Origin: Rhinopithecus roxellana | Lineage: Eukaryota; Chordata; Mammalia; Primates; Cercopithecidae | DNA: 64,000 nt | Reading direction: 5' to 3' | NCBI RefSeq assembly: GCF_007565055.1 | Contig: NC_044566.1 | Location: 91,876,297-91,940,296, forward strand | Part shown: positions 23,477 to 36,165 of the stretch, in pieces | How the letters are laid out: each line of letters begins with the position of its first letter | Position numbering within the stretch: position 1 is the stretch's first letter | Position numbers and translations under genes: made by a program | Notes under the pieces: generated by a model | The model's database searches: none | The model's input: the letters and a program-made list of their open reading frames with translations, nothing else | What the model was told of the DNA's origin: nothing

Positions 23477-24590
23477 AGAAAATACCTGGGAATCCAACTT
23501 ACAAGGGATGTGAAAGCCCTCTTCAGGGAGAACTACAAACCACTGCTCAATGAAATAAAAGAAGACACAAACAAATGGAAGAACATTCCATGCTCATGGA
23601 TAGGAAGAATGAATCAATATAGTGAAAAAATATAGGAAGAATGAATCAATATCGTGAAACAAGTGAAAGAACATTCCATGCTCATGGATAGGAAGAATGA
23701 ATCAATATCGTGAAAAACGGTATAGATTCAATGCCACTCCCATTAAGCTACGAATGACTTTCTTCACAGAATAGGAAAAAACTACTTTAAAGTTCATATG
23801 GAACCAAAAAAGAGCACACATTGCCAAGACAATCCCAAGCCAAAAGAACAAAGCTGGAGGCATCACGCTACCTGACTTCAAACTATACTACAAGGCTACA
23901 GAAACCAAAACAGCATGGTACTGGTACCAAAACAGATATATAGACCAATGGAACAAAACAGAGCCTTCAGACATAATACCACACATCTACAGCCATCTGA
24001 TCTTTTACAAACCTGAGAGAAACAAGAAATGGGGAAAGGATTCCCTATTTAATAAATGGTGCTGGGAAAACTGACTAGCCATATGTAGAAAGCTGAAACT
24101 GGATCCCTTCATTATATCTTATACAAAAATTAATTCAAGATGGATTAGAGACTTAAATGTTAGACCTAAAACCATAAAAACCCTAGAAGAAAACCTAGGC
24201 AATACCATTCAGGACATAGGCGTGGGCAAGGACTTCGTATCTGAAACACCAAAAGCAATGGCAACAAACATGGATGAAGCTGGAAACCATCATTCTGAGC
24301 AAACTATCGCAAGGACAGAAAACCAAACAATGCATGTTCTCACTCATAGGTGGGAATTGAACAATGAGAACACTTGGGCACAGGGTGGGGAACATCACAC
24401 ATCAGGGCCTGTTGTGGGGTGGGCGGAGGAGGGAGGGATAGCATTAGGATATATACCTAATGTAAATGACGAGTTAATGGGTGCAGCACACCAACATGGC
24501 ACGTGTATACATATGTAACAAACCTGCATGTCGTGCATATGTACCCTAGAACTTAAAGTAAAATTAAAAAATGAAATAAAAATAAACGGA
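23477..24590 (+). mobile_element. LINE-1 3' end, sense, internally duplicated and deleted
   Basis: L1 ORF2 3' region and 3' UTR in sense, from GAAAATACCTGGGAATCC to the terminal TACCCTAGAACTTAAAGTAAAA. Near 23581-23715 a block is repeated: GAACATTCCATGCTCATGG occurs at 23581 and 23669 (period 88), and TAGGAAGAATGAATCAATAT occurs at about 23601, 23633 and 23689. At about 24269 the text jumps from GCAATGGCAACAAAC to ATGGATGAAGCTGG, removing several hundred bases of ORF2 C-terminus. The frame is broken. Confidence 0.88.
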
Positions 24591-24613
24591 AACTACTATG
24601 TTAAAAAAAATTC

Positions 24614-25135
24614 TCTAGTGTATTAGTTATCTATTGCTATGTAATAAATTACCCACACATTAGAAGCCTACCAGCAAATAGACGTTTATTATCTCAATGA
24701 GTTTCTTAAATTTGAGAATCTGAGACAGGCTTAGCTGGGTGTTTCTAGTTCAAAATGTTAAGAGGTTGCAGTTGAGATGTTCTCTACAGCTGCAGTCACC
24801 TTGAAGTTTCACTAGGGCTGGAGTGCCTGTTTCCAAAATGGGTCACTCCAGTGGCTGTTGGCAGGAGGCCTCAGTTCCTCACCACATGGACCTCTCCAAA
24901 GGGCTGCTTGAGCATCCTCAGAACATAGCACCTGCTTCCATCAGAGCAGGAGAGACCAAGGGTAAAGACACAGTGTTTTTTATTGCCTAGCCTCATAAGT
25001 CACACACAATCGTTTCTGCAGCCTGCTGATGACACAGGCCACCCATATTCAGTGTGGAAGGGGACTACACAAAAGCATGAACCAGGAGTCTAGAACAACG
25101 CTAGAACAATTTTGCAGAGTAGCTACCACAGTGGG
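24614..25135 (-). mobile_element. LTR-type repeat, antisense (MaLR-like), family uncertain
   Basis: It starts TGTATTAGTTATCTATTGCTATG, followed by TTTATTATCTC, GGTCACTCCAGTGGCTGTTGG and CACATGGACCTCTCC, and ends AGCTACCACAG. This layout is that of a common ancient primate interspersed repeat read antisense. Strongly diverged, with no coding content. Confidence 0.6.
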
Positions 25136-25595
25136 AATTTATAATGGCTGCATGTATCTTATCACATAAATCTCTATAACTGTATTGACTATTCATGCAC
25201 GGTTGGGTGTTATTTCTAATATTTCCTTATTACAAACAACCCTCTAATAAGCACCTGTGTATATTCAGCTTTTCATCAATAGTTCAGATCGCTTTTTTAG
25301 AAAATAATCTCAGAAGTGGGATTGTTGAGTTCAAAAAAATCTTAATTTCCTTTTTAAGTAAGTTGACTTCATAAAGCAAATTAGCATTTTATATTATTTC
25401 AATGAACATACGCATTTTATTTCATGTATTTGTGATAAATACCTTGAAATGTCTATGCAATGATTCATAACTGCATGTTTATCTTTCACTTAATGAATTC
25501 TATATTCAATATATTTTAGGTAGCTATATTATATATGTAACATTTTGATACTTATGGCATGTGGGTTTTTTCATTGTTATTTCACCATTTTGTAG

Positions 25596-25670
25596 ATCCT
25601 CCTGAGTTTGTTTGTTGCTGTTATTTTGGACAACTTAGAACTTGATGAAGACCTAAAGAAGCTTAAACAA
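25596..25670 (+). CDS. NALCN: NALCN coding exon: end of domain II S6 and start of II-III linker
   Basis: This 75-nt exon encodes 25 codons, starting ILLSLFVAVILDNLELDE and ending KKLKQ. The first half completes the domain II S6 helix lining the pore; VAVILDN resembles the conserved end of S6 in voltage-gated sodium and calcium channel relatives. The acidic-then-basic tail is the start of the cytoplasmic II-III linker. The acceptor is ATTTTGTAG|ATC, behind a moderate T-rich tract, and the donor is CAA|gtaagt, close to consensus. Phase is 0 at both ends, fitting the neighbouring exons. It is small and isolated, 18.8 kb downstream of the preceding exon and 26.9 kb upstream of the next. Read-through meets a stop after 7 codons. 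Because the exon is a multiple of three, skipping it would keep frame but remove half of the pore helix. Confidence 0.96.
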
Positions 25671-26147
25671 GTAAGTAATGTATTGGAGATTTAAAAAAAA
25701 AAAAAAACAAAATAAGGGGCAAACCATTTGCTTATAGGCAATATTAAAAGTTTGAGCTTCAAAGTAAAAATAAAATTTAATAAGTTAAGGCTATCCAAGG
25801 TGGTAAAATGGTGTTCAGTTTAACATCTATCTAATACTAACAAGGGAAACTTTCTGTTACTCTGTAAATATCCTAGGAATCGTTTTATTATTTTTGAATA
25901 ACAGTAAGATGGGCAGAGTATGGTCCATTGGATTTGGAAACTGTTCTCCTTCTGCCATTAAATGAAGGTTGTTTGGAAATGAGATACCTCAAGACCATAT
26001 TGCCATTTTGCATAATTATATATAATACCCTTTATCATTATCATAAAAATATTACAATCAATCTACCTGGTCTCTAGACACTAAAGGAGAATTTAGTCTG
26101 GGTGCCCATAGTGAGTATAAGAAACAGAATAGAATAAATGATGAAAT

Positions 26148-26489
26148 GTGGGCCCAGTTATGTATGAAAACAGACAGGATGTCATCATGGTGAAAAGTAT
26201 ACCCCAAAAAATGAAACTAGAAATAGGTGAATGCTGTGTTCTTAATGGCAGGAGGATTACAGGTATAGTCAATCATTCCCATAGTTTCTGTGGCATGGAG
26301 GATATTTGGCTTGAATATTTGGCTCTATCAAAGAGTACAGACCCTTTGAGAAGAAGAGCTCGCAAGAGAGTGGGACAATGGGTGGAACATTCTTGTATCA
26401 CCCTCCCCAACATTGAGAGAATAGTTGAGATGTTAACTACCAAACTCTACCCAACTGTTAGAATGTTGACAGAACCACAGCTGTTATAA
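26148..26489 (+). other. Unrecognised 113-codon open frame in unique intron sequence
   Basis: The open frame starts MGPVMYENRQDVIMVKSIPQ. I recognise no family or domain. There is no splice or promoter context, and a run of this length is not exceptional in 64 kb. Most likely it is a chance ORF. It is listed because it lies in repeat-free sequence. Confidence 0.15.
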
Positions 26490-28324
26490 CGTTAACAGAA
26501 CCATGGCTCTTAAACTTTCTATTCGGAATTATAAGCAGGCCCTCCACGTTCAGAATTTTCCAAAGCTTTCTATTTTTAACAAAGCAAAAAGTATAACCTA
26601 TTTAAATTTTTTTTTTTTTATCTATCTCATGATCAGGTTAGGCATTTCATTGTATTACTCTTATCTTTAAAGCCTATGCTTTTAACAGAGGCGATCAATA
26701 AGGGAAAAAAAAATAAAACATTGTTATGAAGATTCCTACTCGGAGCATACCAAGAAAGGTTTTGAGTTCTTTACCATCCTACAGCTACCCAGGCAAATGG
26801 GCATCTTCCCGGCTCTGCTGGAGATGATTTCTTCCACGTCTTTTCACTCCGTGGTAGCAGTGATAGGTTCTTCAAATAAGAGTTGGGACATCCCTTTATG
26901 CCGTCAGTGAAAATACTTTGTGTGGCTTCTAGTTGCAGAAAAAATAATAGTTGAGTTCAAAATTGAAAGTGACCAGCCATATAATTAGACATAACCAATA
27001 AAATCTGCTGCTGTAGAACCACTTTAGTCCATGCTTTACAAATCTGATATTTAGCTGTAGCCTTTCCTTCATGCCGTGTTTATCATGCACAGATATGTAC
27101 TATCCTCTGAGAGAGTATGTTACAACGTATATTCTATAGATAAAATTTAAAATAGCCAATTTATTTCCAGCTAGTGCTACCGCCAGGTTCCATATGCTTT
27201 TAAATAACCATGTAACTCCGGCCCTCATTTGTAAAATAATTTTTCTGCTGGAAAGCAACAAAATAAACGTGTATGTAGCAATTTTTTCAGGACTATGAAT
27301 TCAAACCTACGGATATTTTGCAGTGTTAATTTTTTTCACCATTGTAACTTATTTTTATATACATGTATATGCATAGCCTACTTACATTTTTTGTCATCTA
27401 TATATCTAATGGTCACAATAGGCATTTCATATCTGACCCGAAGTAAAAAAACCAACAATAATTCTTCCTGGACTATAAAGTTTTAATAAACTATATGGGT
27501 CTTCACTTTGAATAAATGTCATTATTTATAAAAGTGGCTTTTAATCACTTGCTAGATATTAGTGAAGCTTTGTGTTTCTGGAAATTCTGTATATCAGAAT
27601 GAGTTATCCAATTGCACTAGCCTACAATTTGGACCATATACTCTGGGTATTTGGGCATTGAAAACTCCAATCATAACGCAGCAATTCCATTTTTGTTAGT
27701 ACTTTTTACACTATTCTTTATTCATGGTTGGACTGAAACTACGTAGCCATTAAATTCTTCTATTAATTTCATACTTGAAACTCATTGAACCTGAAATTCA
27801 TTAGAGCAAATATTATTAAACTAAGTTAAAGTGTTCCTAGTTAACTTTCTCTGTTGTATGATTATGTTTTGTGTTTTCACTAGTTTTTAACAACTGTGTC
27901 ATTTTTTATGCCCCTGATTTTTCTTATTTTCGATGATCTTGGCCTTTAAGGTAGGGCTCATTTGCATGTGTTTAAGAACACACACATTCACGTGCGTGCA
28001 CTTTGGTATATACGCGTAGTATTGTGGATACCTCAAACTTTAGACTGTCTTTTACAGATTCTTTTAAAAAGTAGTAAAATTGTTACCCTAAATATTGTTT
28101 CAGTTGTCCATGTACAAATCCAGTCCTTAAGATTTAAGCTTACATACTCTATTTTTACTATTCCCAGATAGAGAGTAGAGTGGAGGAAATGTTCAAAAAA
28201 AGTGTTTGATTTTCTTAATGTTTCAAGTTTCGGAAAGCCCTATGCATTCCAAATTCCATCTTTGCTCCGTTCAAACTTTTTGCTTCTTTTACCATTTCTG
28301 CCAGTCTGTAGATTCTGATAGCTA

Positions 28325-28562
28325 TGGTGACATTGATTGAATCTTTGCTCGGTATCAAGTGTTTTATGTTTTCACCTGTTTTTCAAAACAACCCATTCAA
28401 TGCAGGTATTATTATTCTGTCCATCTTACAGATGAGGTAACTAAGACACAGAGAGGTTAAGTAACTTGCTCAAGGTTGCACAGCCAACAAATGTCAGAGC
28501 TAGAATTTGAACCTAGGCAATTTGGACCAAAACCCACACTCTTAACCTCTAAACTGTATTGA
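28325..28562 (-). repeat. MIR, relatively well preserved
   Basis: CATCTTACAGATGAGGTAACTAAGACACAGAGAGGTTAAGTAACTTGC plus GCACAGCCAACAAATG is the textbook MIR core in this orientation. It ends CACTCTTAACCTCTAAACTG. Confidence 0.88.
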
Positions 28563-29054
28563 TTCAAACTAAAGCTATATAAAGGCCAAACATGAGTCAT
28601 GCATACTGTTGAGACTCGTAGGACTATGAATTATTTGTTTATAAATAATGATGTTGTAGATAACAAAGGCATCATCATATTCATCAAGTAACTGTTAGAA
28701 TGAAGGACAGTTTCTGAGGAATAGCGGAGAATGCGGCAACCCAGTCATTAAAACTATCCAGATCAGTTCTTTGTTTCCTCTTAGAACCCGGAAGATCGAA
28801 TCAGAGCCATGGGAGTGACAGCCTTGCTGCATGATGGCAAACACCACTCAAGGTGCCATTTCTCAGTGATCTTCTTGGAGTGATGCTCCTCCTCAGACAC
28901 CTACATAACAGGCTTAGCATAGCAACATTTTAGTGACTTTAATGTCTTTTAGTATCGATATGTTTTTAGCTGTGTTAATATATAAAAGTTGGTTCATAGA
29001 TTTTTTTCAATAATAATAAAAGCCAGTGGCAGTTACCTCTAAAATGGGGATATT

Positions 29055-29342
29055 GCCCAGGTGCAGTGGCTCACGCCTGTAATCCCAGCACTCTGGGAGG
29101 CCGAGGTGGGCAGATCACCAGGTCAGGAGATCGAGACCATCCTTGCTAACACGGTGAACCCCCATCTCTACTAAAAATTCAAAAACAAAAAAATTAGCTG
29201 GGCATGGTGGTGGCGCCTGTAGTCCCAGCTACTCAGGAGGCTGAGGCAGGAGAACGGTGTGAACCCGGGAGGCAGAGCTTGCAGTGAGTCGAGATCACGC
29301 CACTGCACTCCAGCCTGGGTGACAGAGCGAGACTCCATCTCA

Positions 29343-29343
<1 letters not shown>
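29055..29343 (+). mobile_element. Alu, AluY-like, full length
   Basis: It starts GCCCAGGTGCAGTGGCTCAC and carries both arms, including GGAGAACGGTGTGAACCCGG. The tail has become a trinucleotide repeat. Confidence 0.93.

Positions 29344-29383
<40 letters not shown>
29344..29383. repeat. (AAT)n microsatellite from Alu tail
   Basis: About 13 uninterrupted AAT units after CTC AAAT. The tract is likely polymorphic. Confidence 0.93.
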
Positions 29384-29385
<2 letters not shown>

Positions 29386-30489
29386 GAGGTTGTTAACATG
29401 CAGCACTCAGTAGGGCTCAACAGAGGAAGAGGAAGCAGCCCTCGTGCTGGGGAGAGGAGAGGCTGCCCTTAAGCTAAAGCTGTGAGATGGTGGTAGAAAG
29501 TGAAAAGGTGCTAGTGAAGAAATTATAATGGAAAAGAAGGAAGAAGTGTAGTAGAAAAACACCAGAGATGAAATAAAGAGTATGAATATAACACAGGGAT
29601 AAAGGTGCAGGAATGTGGCAAAATCCAGAGTTAAGAATGTGAGTAAGTCACTGGCCAAAAGTCAAAGCCCACCATGGCCTTCCTCTCAGAAGCTCCCTGA
29701 GGGCAGGCATGGGCTGCATGATGGATTGTCGGTGGGCCTGTGTTCTCCTGAAGGAGAAGCACGGCACTGTATGTCTTTTCCCATTATTTTTCTACGCAAC
29801 CTCCGTGTGCATCAGAGGTGGTTTCTAGCCAAGGACTGCTGAGCTCTAAGGGTCCTCATGAAAAGCTATGGTGTCATTTTTAATACTTCAGGAAGCTGGA
29901 AGAGAATTGTGCATTCACCTAATAGAAGCCCGCACGTGCTAAATAAAATGTCAAGTTTAATACTTGTAGCTGGAAATCTGAAAGTTCTAAGTGGCAGCAC
30001 GGTTTCCTTAATGCTATAGTTCTGCAGTGTTTTCATATATACTTTCCTTTAAGCAAATTTGTTTAAAGCTACAATGAATTTCTTATTGCTTAATCAAGGC
30101 ATCTTGGCAGGAAAAATGTTTAGGTTTTAGAATCCAGGGGAGAAAATAAAAGGGCTTTTTGGACACAAATTTTGAGAGGCTCTTATGTGTTTATTCCCAT
30201 TACCCCCTCTCCAAGATATCACCAGTGTGTGCCGTCATGGTCACCTCTATGGCTTTTCCTTTGTCACTTCTCACAATTGTGTTCCAAAAACTCACATCAA
30301 TCACGTAACCATATGAAATTCCTCTATTGCCTTCCCTGTGTGTTATATATAGGACACAACTGGTTCCTAATAGCAATAGGGCAGCATAATCTTTTCATAG
30401 CTGCCGTCATTTACATGACCCCCGTATTGAATTACATAGAAACTATATTTCTCTTTTCAGCATCCCCAAAAGCCAATACGGAGACTTGG

Positions 30490-30760
30490 GAAAAATATAT
30501 ATGTGTGTGTGTGTGTATATTATTACGTATATGTAATATATGTAACATATGTATATATCAGACATTAAATACAAAAATGTTATAATTTTGTATTACATAT
30601 ATGTAATAACTATACATATATGTATATATTAAATATAAAATTATAATATAAGTAATACATGACATGAATTATATAATGTGTGCTATATATGCATAACATA
30701 TATAAAATTGTATTTTTATATTTAATATTTTACATATATATAACATTATTTCTGCATGAC
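30490..30760. repeat. AT-rich, partly palindromic low-complexity tract
   Basis: It opens with TATATGTGTGTGTGTGTGTAT and continues with many ATATGTAATATATG and ACATATATGTAATA units that read similarly on both strands, so it is prone to fold back. Confidence 0.8.
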
Positions 30761-31382
30761 ATTTGAAAATTGACTAAAAATGAGAGATTGTGGATGTGTG
30801 ATTGTGGTAAGCTGAGGAGATTACTGATAAATCGGTTGGTATAGAGGCTACAACACAACCCTCAACCTAAAACTTCTCTGACCAGTAAGAGCTGATGACC
30901 GTGAAGCTCAAGTGATGCAGGAATAACACTGGAGAATGTAGACAGAGTTTTGCAGGGTTTGAATATGAAGATAATTCTTGCAGCTTTAATTATTTTTGCA
31001 AATTCAGTGCAAGACAGATATAAAAGGTTTTCTTTTAAGCAGTATAAAATTCATTAAACTTTGAGGGAAGAAAAAACCCATGGAAAAGCCTGAGGGGAAG
31101 AACCATTGAAAAGGGAAGTATAGATAGTCTGTTTAGATTAAATTCAGAGCTGTGAAATTGAAAACTGTTTCCCCAGCTCTGTATCCAGTCTCACTTAAAT
31201 CCTGGTTCCAATTTGATGATGCTTGGTCTTTGCTAGAGTCTGCTGCACAGTGGTGGGTAGATATTATTTATTAAGAAGCTTTCCTCTCTTATTGACTGTG
31301 ATTGTTTTAAAACAAAAACCATAAATATCTTATATTCTCTTTTGTTAAAGTATGATCTCCAGGGGAATGTTTTTGTTTAGCC

Positions 31383-31838
31383 TTAAGCTACGTGATCGTT
31401 GATTTTATGTGTCACCTTGACTGGGCTAACAGATGCCCAGATAGCTGGTAAAACATTGTTTCTGGGTGCCTCTGTCGGGTGGTTCTGGAAAGATTTGCAT
31501 TTGAATTGGTAGACTGAGTAAATCAGACCCCCTTCCCCAATTTCGTCGAGCCACTTCCAAAGCTTTGAGGGCCCAGATAGAAGAAAAAGGTGGAGGAAGA
31601 CTGAATTTGCTGTCTGTCTCATTGCCTGCACCGTGTAAACAACCTTTTCCTGCCCTCAGGAAGCCTGGTTCTTAGGCCTTCAAACTGTTTGCCTGGCTTC
31701 CAAAGGTCTCCAGCTTGAAGATGGCAGATGGTGGGACTTATCAGCCTCCATCATTACATGAGCCAATACCTTAAAATCAATAATGATGTATATTTTATTG
31801 GCCCTGTTTCTCTGGAGAATCTTACCTAACACACCCTG
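31383..31838 (+). mobile_element. Solo LTR, MLT2/ERVL-like
   Basis: GTTGATTTTATGTGTCACCTTGACTGGGCTAACAGATGCCCAGATAGCTGG is the characteristic left side. It continues with GAAAGATTTGCATTTGAATTGG and TTGAGGGCCCAGATAG and ends GTTTCTCTGGAGAATCTTACCTAACACA. No internal viral genes adjoin it. The family assignment is from memory. Confidence 0.75.
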
Positions 31839-32069
31839 AAGCTCTCATTTGCGTCTCCATTTTGTCGCCTATATTGAGTTCATTCCAGATTGAGGGCGGT
31901 AGCAAGGTGGCAGGGATGCTCCTGGAAGATGCCATTCAGCTGAGCACTGGTTGCATCTCCTGACGTTAGTTGAATCTTCAATCTTCTCCACATTTTGTCA
32001 GCCTCTCATGAATGAACTCAAACTTATGTAATTTTAAAAGACCGATATAGGTGCTACAGGAGCAAATGC

Positions 32070-32265
32070 TATCTATTGAGAACTGCCTTGTGTAGGCTAC
32101 TTAATGTTAAATTATCACAGTTAATATTAAATATTAAAGATGTGGCAACTAACATTCAGGGGAGTGAATTTCTTGCCCAAGTCCACGCACTTCATATGTG
32201 CCTGAGTCAGGGCCACAAAGGCTGTCTGACACTAAACCAATGTCCTTGCTGAAAGAGGCCATGCT
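32070..32265 (-). repeat. MIR remnant
   Basis: GGCAACTAACATTCAGGGGAG followed by TCTTGCCCAAGTCCACGCA and GGCTGTCTGACAC gives the MIR core in degraded form. Confidence 0.55.
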
Positions 32266-32439
32266 GCCTACAGAGAACCACCTCTTTCATCTATAATGAA
32301 AAGCGTATCTAGCTAGGTGTGGATTGGATGAGATGCTTATCCATTTTTTAGATCAGCATATTTTCTCCCTGTGGGTATCCAAAGAAGAAGCCAAATTATA
32401 ATCAGACTATAGCTTAGTGAGCCAGGAATCAGGATGGAG

Positions 32440-32605
32440 AGGGAGGGGAGAAAGGTTGTGTGATTCAGATACATAGATGATGGTTTGATAGGTGCAGCAA
32501 ACCACCATGGCACATGTAAGCCTGTGTAACAAACCTGCACATCCTGCACATGTATCCCGGTATTTAAAGTAAAATCTAAACATAAATAAATAAAAATATT
32601 TTTAA
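32440..32605 (+). mobile_element. LINE-1 3' terminus fragment
   Basis: GATGGTTTGATAGGTGCAGCAAACCACCATGGCACATG through AACAAACCTGCACATCCTGC to an A-rich end is the L1 3' UTR end. The rest of the element is absent. Confidence 0.85.
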
Positions 32606-32769
32606 AAATGCATCATGGCATAGGCTAAGATAGGCTGAGATCATCTGAGATATCTCTTTTACAGTTGAGATATTAGTGACCCAGAAACTAAATCTATTCA
32701 TTCTGTGAAACTGGGGTCTGGACACTCATCTACTATCCTATAGATATTGTGTCGGGGCTAGGGACATGT

Positions 32770-33640
32770 GATGGTCAGGACACTGTTTCTACTCTCAAAA
32801 ATAACTTATGAGCCAGTGGCAGAAAGACACAAGTAAACAGGCAATTTGGGTTCAGTAGTGATCATTACAAGTATAATGTTTTGGAAGCAACAGAAAACAT
32901 CTAAAGCAGACGGAAATCAGGGACATTTTCTCACAAGCAGGTGCAGACTGAAATCTGGAGGTTGAGTAGTGCTAATCCAGGTGAAGAGGATTGGAGGAAG
33001 ATGGCATGAAGAAGGGTACTGAAGACCAGGGGAATGGCAGACTCTTTCTTAGTTGGGAAAAAAACAGAGTGGCTTTGTGAACACTAAGAGTTTGCTGTGG
33101 CTAATGTGTAGAGCAAGAGAGAAAAATGTGAGCTGGAAAAGTAAGCAGAGACCAGCACAGGAAATGCTTGAGCAGCACTAAGCATCTTGATATTATTCTG
33201 ATGGCATTTATGCACAGGGTATCATAATCGTACCTACATTTTGGTGTCAGTATGAAATGAAGTGGAGGGCACCTAGACTGGAGATGGAAGAATCAGTTCT
33301 TGAGGCAAGTGGTGATGGCAGCTTGAACAAAAGGAAATCGGAATGAGAGAATATTGGAAGTGGTGAAGGACAGAGAAGAGGATTTAGTGACAAATTGGAT
33401 ATAGGAAGGGAAAAAAACCAGGACACAGGGATGTCACCCAGATTTCTAGATTTCTTTAAGTGCACTGATGCAGAAGAAATACAAGAGAAAGAAGAAATGA
33501 GAGTTTTGTTTATTTGGGGTTATTTTAGGGGGAAGAAGATTGGTCATATTTTCCCTGAGATGCCTGGGAAATATCTATGAGACAATGTCTATGGAGAGAT
33601 ATAAAGTTTAAAGTTTAGGTGGAAAGTTTAGGCTGAAACA
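32770..33640 (+). repeat. Probable L2 remnants
   Basis: Scattered L2-like phrases: ACACTGTTTCTACTCTCAAAAATAAC, GGTGATGGCAGCTTGAAC and CCCAGATTTCTAGATTTC. The continuity is plausible, but the sequence is too diverged for certainty. Confidence 0.45.
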
Positions 33641-34044
33641 GATACTGAAAAGGAGCAAAATCAACATGCAGATGGTAATTTAAGCCTTTAGTGAGCATGA
33701 TCTTACCAAGGGAAGGATGGTTCCCTAAGGGGTAATAAATAAATGGTAAGAACCAGTGAGGAGGAGCCAAAATGTGTGTGATAAGTCACAGCACAAGAGG
33801 TAAAAGGAAAGAATAGGTTTGTCATCAAAATCAAAAGGTGAAAGAGTTTCAAGAGAGAGGCTTGTTCAACAGTCTCAAAGACTTCAGAGAGGTCAAAAAA
33901 ACAGTCACCATGGAAAGCGATCCCATTTTTACAGTAGCATGAAAAAGAATAAAATACTTAGGAATAAACTTAACCAAGCAGGCAAAAGACACATACCCTG
34001 AAAACTATAAAATACTGAGGAAAGAACTTAAGCCACAAATAGAG

Positions 34045-34600
34045 GTGAATTCTGACTTACAATGAGTCTACTTAACAATTTTTCTTTTTTTAGACAGAGT
34101 CTCAACCTGTTCCTTAGGCTGGAGTGCAGTAGCATGATCTTCTGCTCACTGCAACCTCTGCCTCCCAGGTTCAAGTGATTCTCCTGCCTCAGCCTCCCAA
34201 GTAACTCGGGTTACAGGCATGCACCACCAAACCCAACTAATTTTTGTATTTTCAGTAGAGACAGGGTTTCATCATGTTGGCCAGGCTGGTCTTGAACTCC
34301 TGACCTCAAGTGATTCACCTGCCTCAGCCTCCCAAAGTGCTGGGATTATAGGTGTGAACCACCTAACCCAGCAACTTACAATTTTCTGATTTTTATGACG
34401 GTGCAAAACAAATACACGCTCAGTATGCTCCTCAACTTCTGATGGAATTACATCCAGAAACACTCGTGGTAAATTGAAAATATCATAAGTCAGAAAAATG
34501 CACTTTTAACTTACAGTATTTTCAACTTTTAATGAGTTTATCCAGATGAAACCCCATCGTAAGTTGAGGAAAATCTGCAAGTGAAAATACATTCTGTGTT
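34045..34600 (-). mobile_element. DNA-transposon-like insertion inside the L1
   Basis: GACTTACAATGAGTC on the left and AACTTTTAATGAGTTTATCC ... ATCGTAAGTTGAGG on the right belong to a Tigger-type repeat recognisable by CTCCTCAACTTCTGATGG and TAAATTGAAAATATCATAAGTC. It splits the L1 and is itself split by an Alu. The exact family is not assigned. Confidence 0.6.
34085..34372 (-). mobile_element. Alu, antisense, nested
   Basis: Antisense Alu from TTTTTTTAGACAGAGTCTCAACCTG to GAACCACCTAACCCAGC. The flanks ACTTAACAATTTTTC and ACTTACAATTTTC look like its target-site duplication. Confidence 0.92.
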
Positions 34601-36165
34601 GAAGGACTGGAAGACTTAATATTGTTAAATGTTCATACCACCCAAAGTAATCTACAGATTCAATGCAATCCTTCTCAAAAATCCAATGGCATTTTTGCAG
34701 ATATAGAAATCTTAAAATTCATATGAAATCCCAAGGGATACCAAATAGCCAAAACAATTCTGAAAAATGAAAACAAACTTGAAGACATCATACTTCCTTA
34801 TTTCAAAACATATTACAAAGATACAGTAATCAAAACAGTATGATACTGGCATAAAGACACACATATAGACCAGAATGGAGAACAGAATAGAGAGGCCACA
34901 AATAAACCCTCACATATATATATAGTCAAATAATCTTCAACAGTGGTGTCAAGACCACACTGTGGGAAAAGGACAGTCTCTTCAACAAATGGTGTGGAAA
35001 AATTGGATAGCCACACACAAAAGAATGGAGTTTGGCCCTTACCTTGTATCACATATAAAAATTAACTCAAAATGGTTTAAGGGCCTTAACAAAAGACCTA
35101 AAACCATAAAGCTCCTAGAAGAAAACAAGGCAAAAGCTTCATGACATTGGAATTGTCAATGATTTATTGGATATGGCCAGACAGCAAAAGCAAAAATAGG
35201 GGACTACATTAAGCTTAAAAACACTTGTACATCAAAGGAAGCAATCAGTAGAGTGAAAAGCCAACCTATGGGATTGTAGAAAATATTTCCAAATCATATG
35301 TCTGATAAGGAATTAATATTGACAATATGAAAGAGCTCCTATAGCTCAACAACAAAAATACAAATAATCTATTTTAAAAATAGGTAAAATGCTTAAATTG
35401 ACATTTATCTAAAGAAGATATACAAATGGCCAAGTAGATGAAAAGACATTCAACATCACTAATCATTAGAAAAATGCAAATAGAAACCACAACGAGGTAT
35501 CACTTTATACCTATTAGGATGGCCGCTATCAAACAAACAGTTTGGCAAGAATGTGAAAAAATTGCAACATTTGTACATTGTTGATGAGAATATAAAATGG
35601 TGCTACTGTTGCAGAAAACAGTATGGCAGTTCCTCAAAAAATTAAACATAGTATTGTCATACGATATAATACACTTCTGGGTATGTATATCCAAAAGAAA
35701 TGAAAATAGAATCTCAGAGATATTTGCATGTACATGTTCATTGTAGTATTTTTCACAATAATCAGAAGGTGGAAGCAACCGTAGTATCCACCAGTGGATG
35801 AACAGATAAACAAAATGTGGTATCTACACACAATGAAATATCATTCAGCCTTAAAAATGAATAAAACTGACACATGATACATATGGATGAACCTTGAGGA
35901 CATCATACTAAGTGAAATAAGTCAGTCACAAAAAGACAAATTATGTATGGTTTCTCTTTATATGAGTTTATCTAAAGTAGTCAAATTCAGAGGAACAGAA
36001 GACAGAATGATAGTTGCCAGGGGCTGGGGAGAGGAGGAAAAGGGAGCTGTTCTTCAATGGGTACAGAGTTTCCATTTTGAAAGATGAAAAAGTTCTGGAG
36101 ATCTGCTGTACAACAATGTGACTATTTAACACTACTGAAATGTACACTTAAAATGATTAAGATGG

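Larger units (their letters stand above)
6776..25595 (+). other. NALCN: NALCN intron between pore-loop exon and S6-end exon (18.8 kb)
   Basis: The boundaries are gtgagt at 6776 and TTTTGTAG ending at 25595. The intron carries antisense L1 3' ends, a sense L1, five or more Alus, a Tigger-like element, LTR remnants and MIR/L2 pieces. The longest repeat-poor stretches are about 14420-17190, 17600-18900 and 21200-23200. Confidence 0.9.
33905..36165 (+). mobile_element. Old LINE-1 (L1M/L1PB era), interrupted
   Basis: ORF2 3' region in sense: ATGAAAAAGAATAAAATACTTAGG at 33940, resuming at about 34600 with GGACTGGAAGACTTAATATTG and continuing through GAAATAAGTCAGTCACAAAAAGAC to the 3' end ACTGAAATGTACACTTAAAATGA. 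Many stops and frameshifts are present. The segment 34045-34600 between the L1 parts is a later insertion. Confidence 0.85.

Noticed and set aside
30172..30585. 137-codon ORF
   Set aside because: It runs into the TG/AT microsatellite and has no recognisable domain or codon bias; probably chance.
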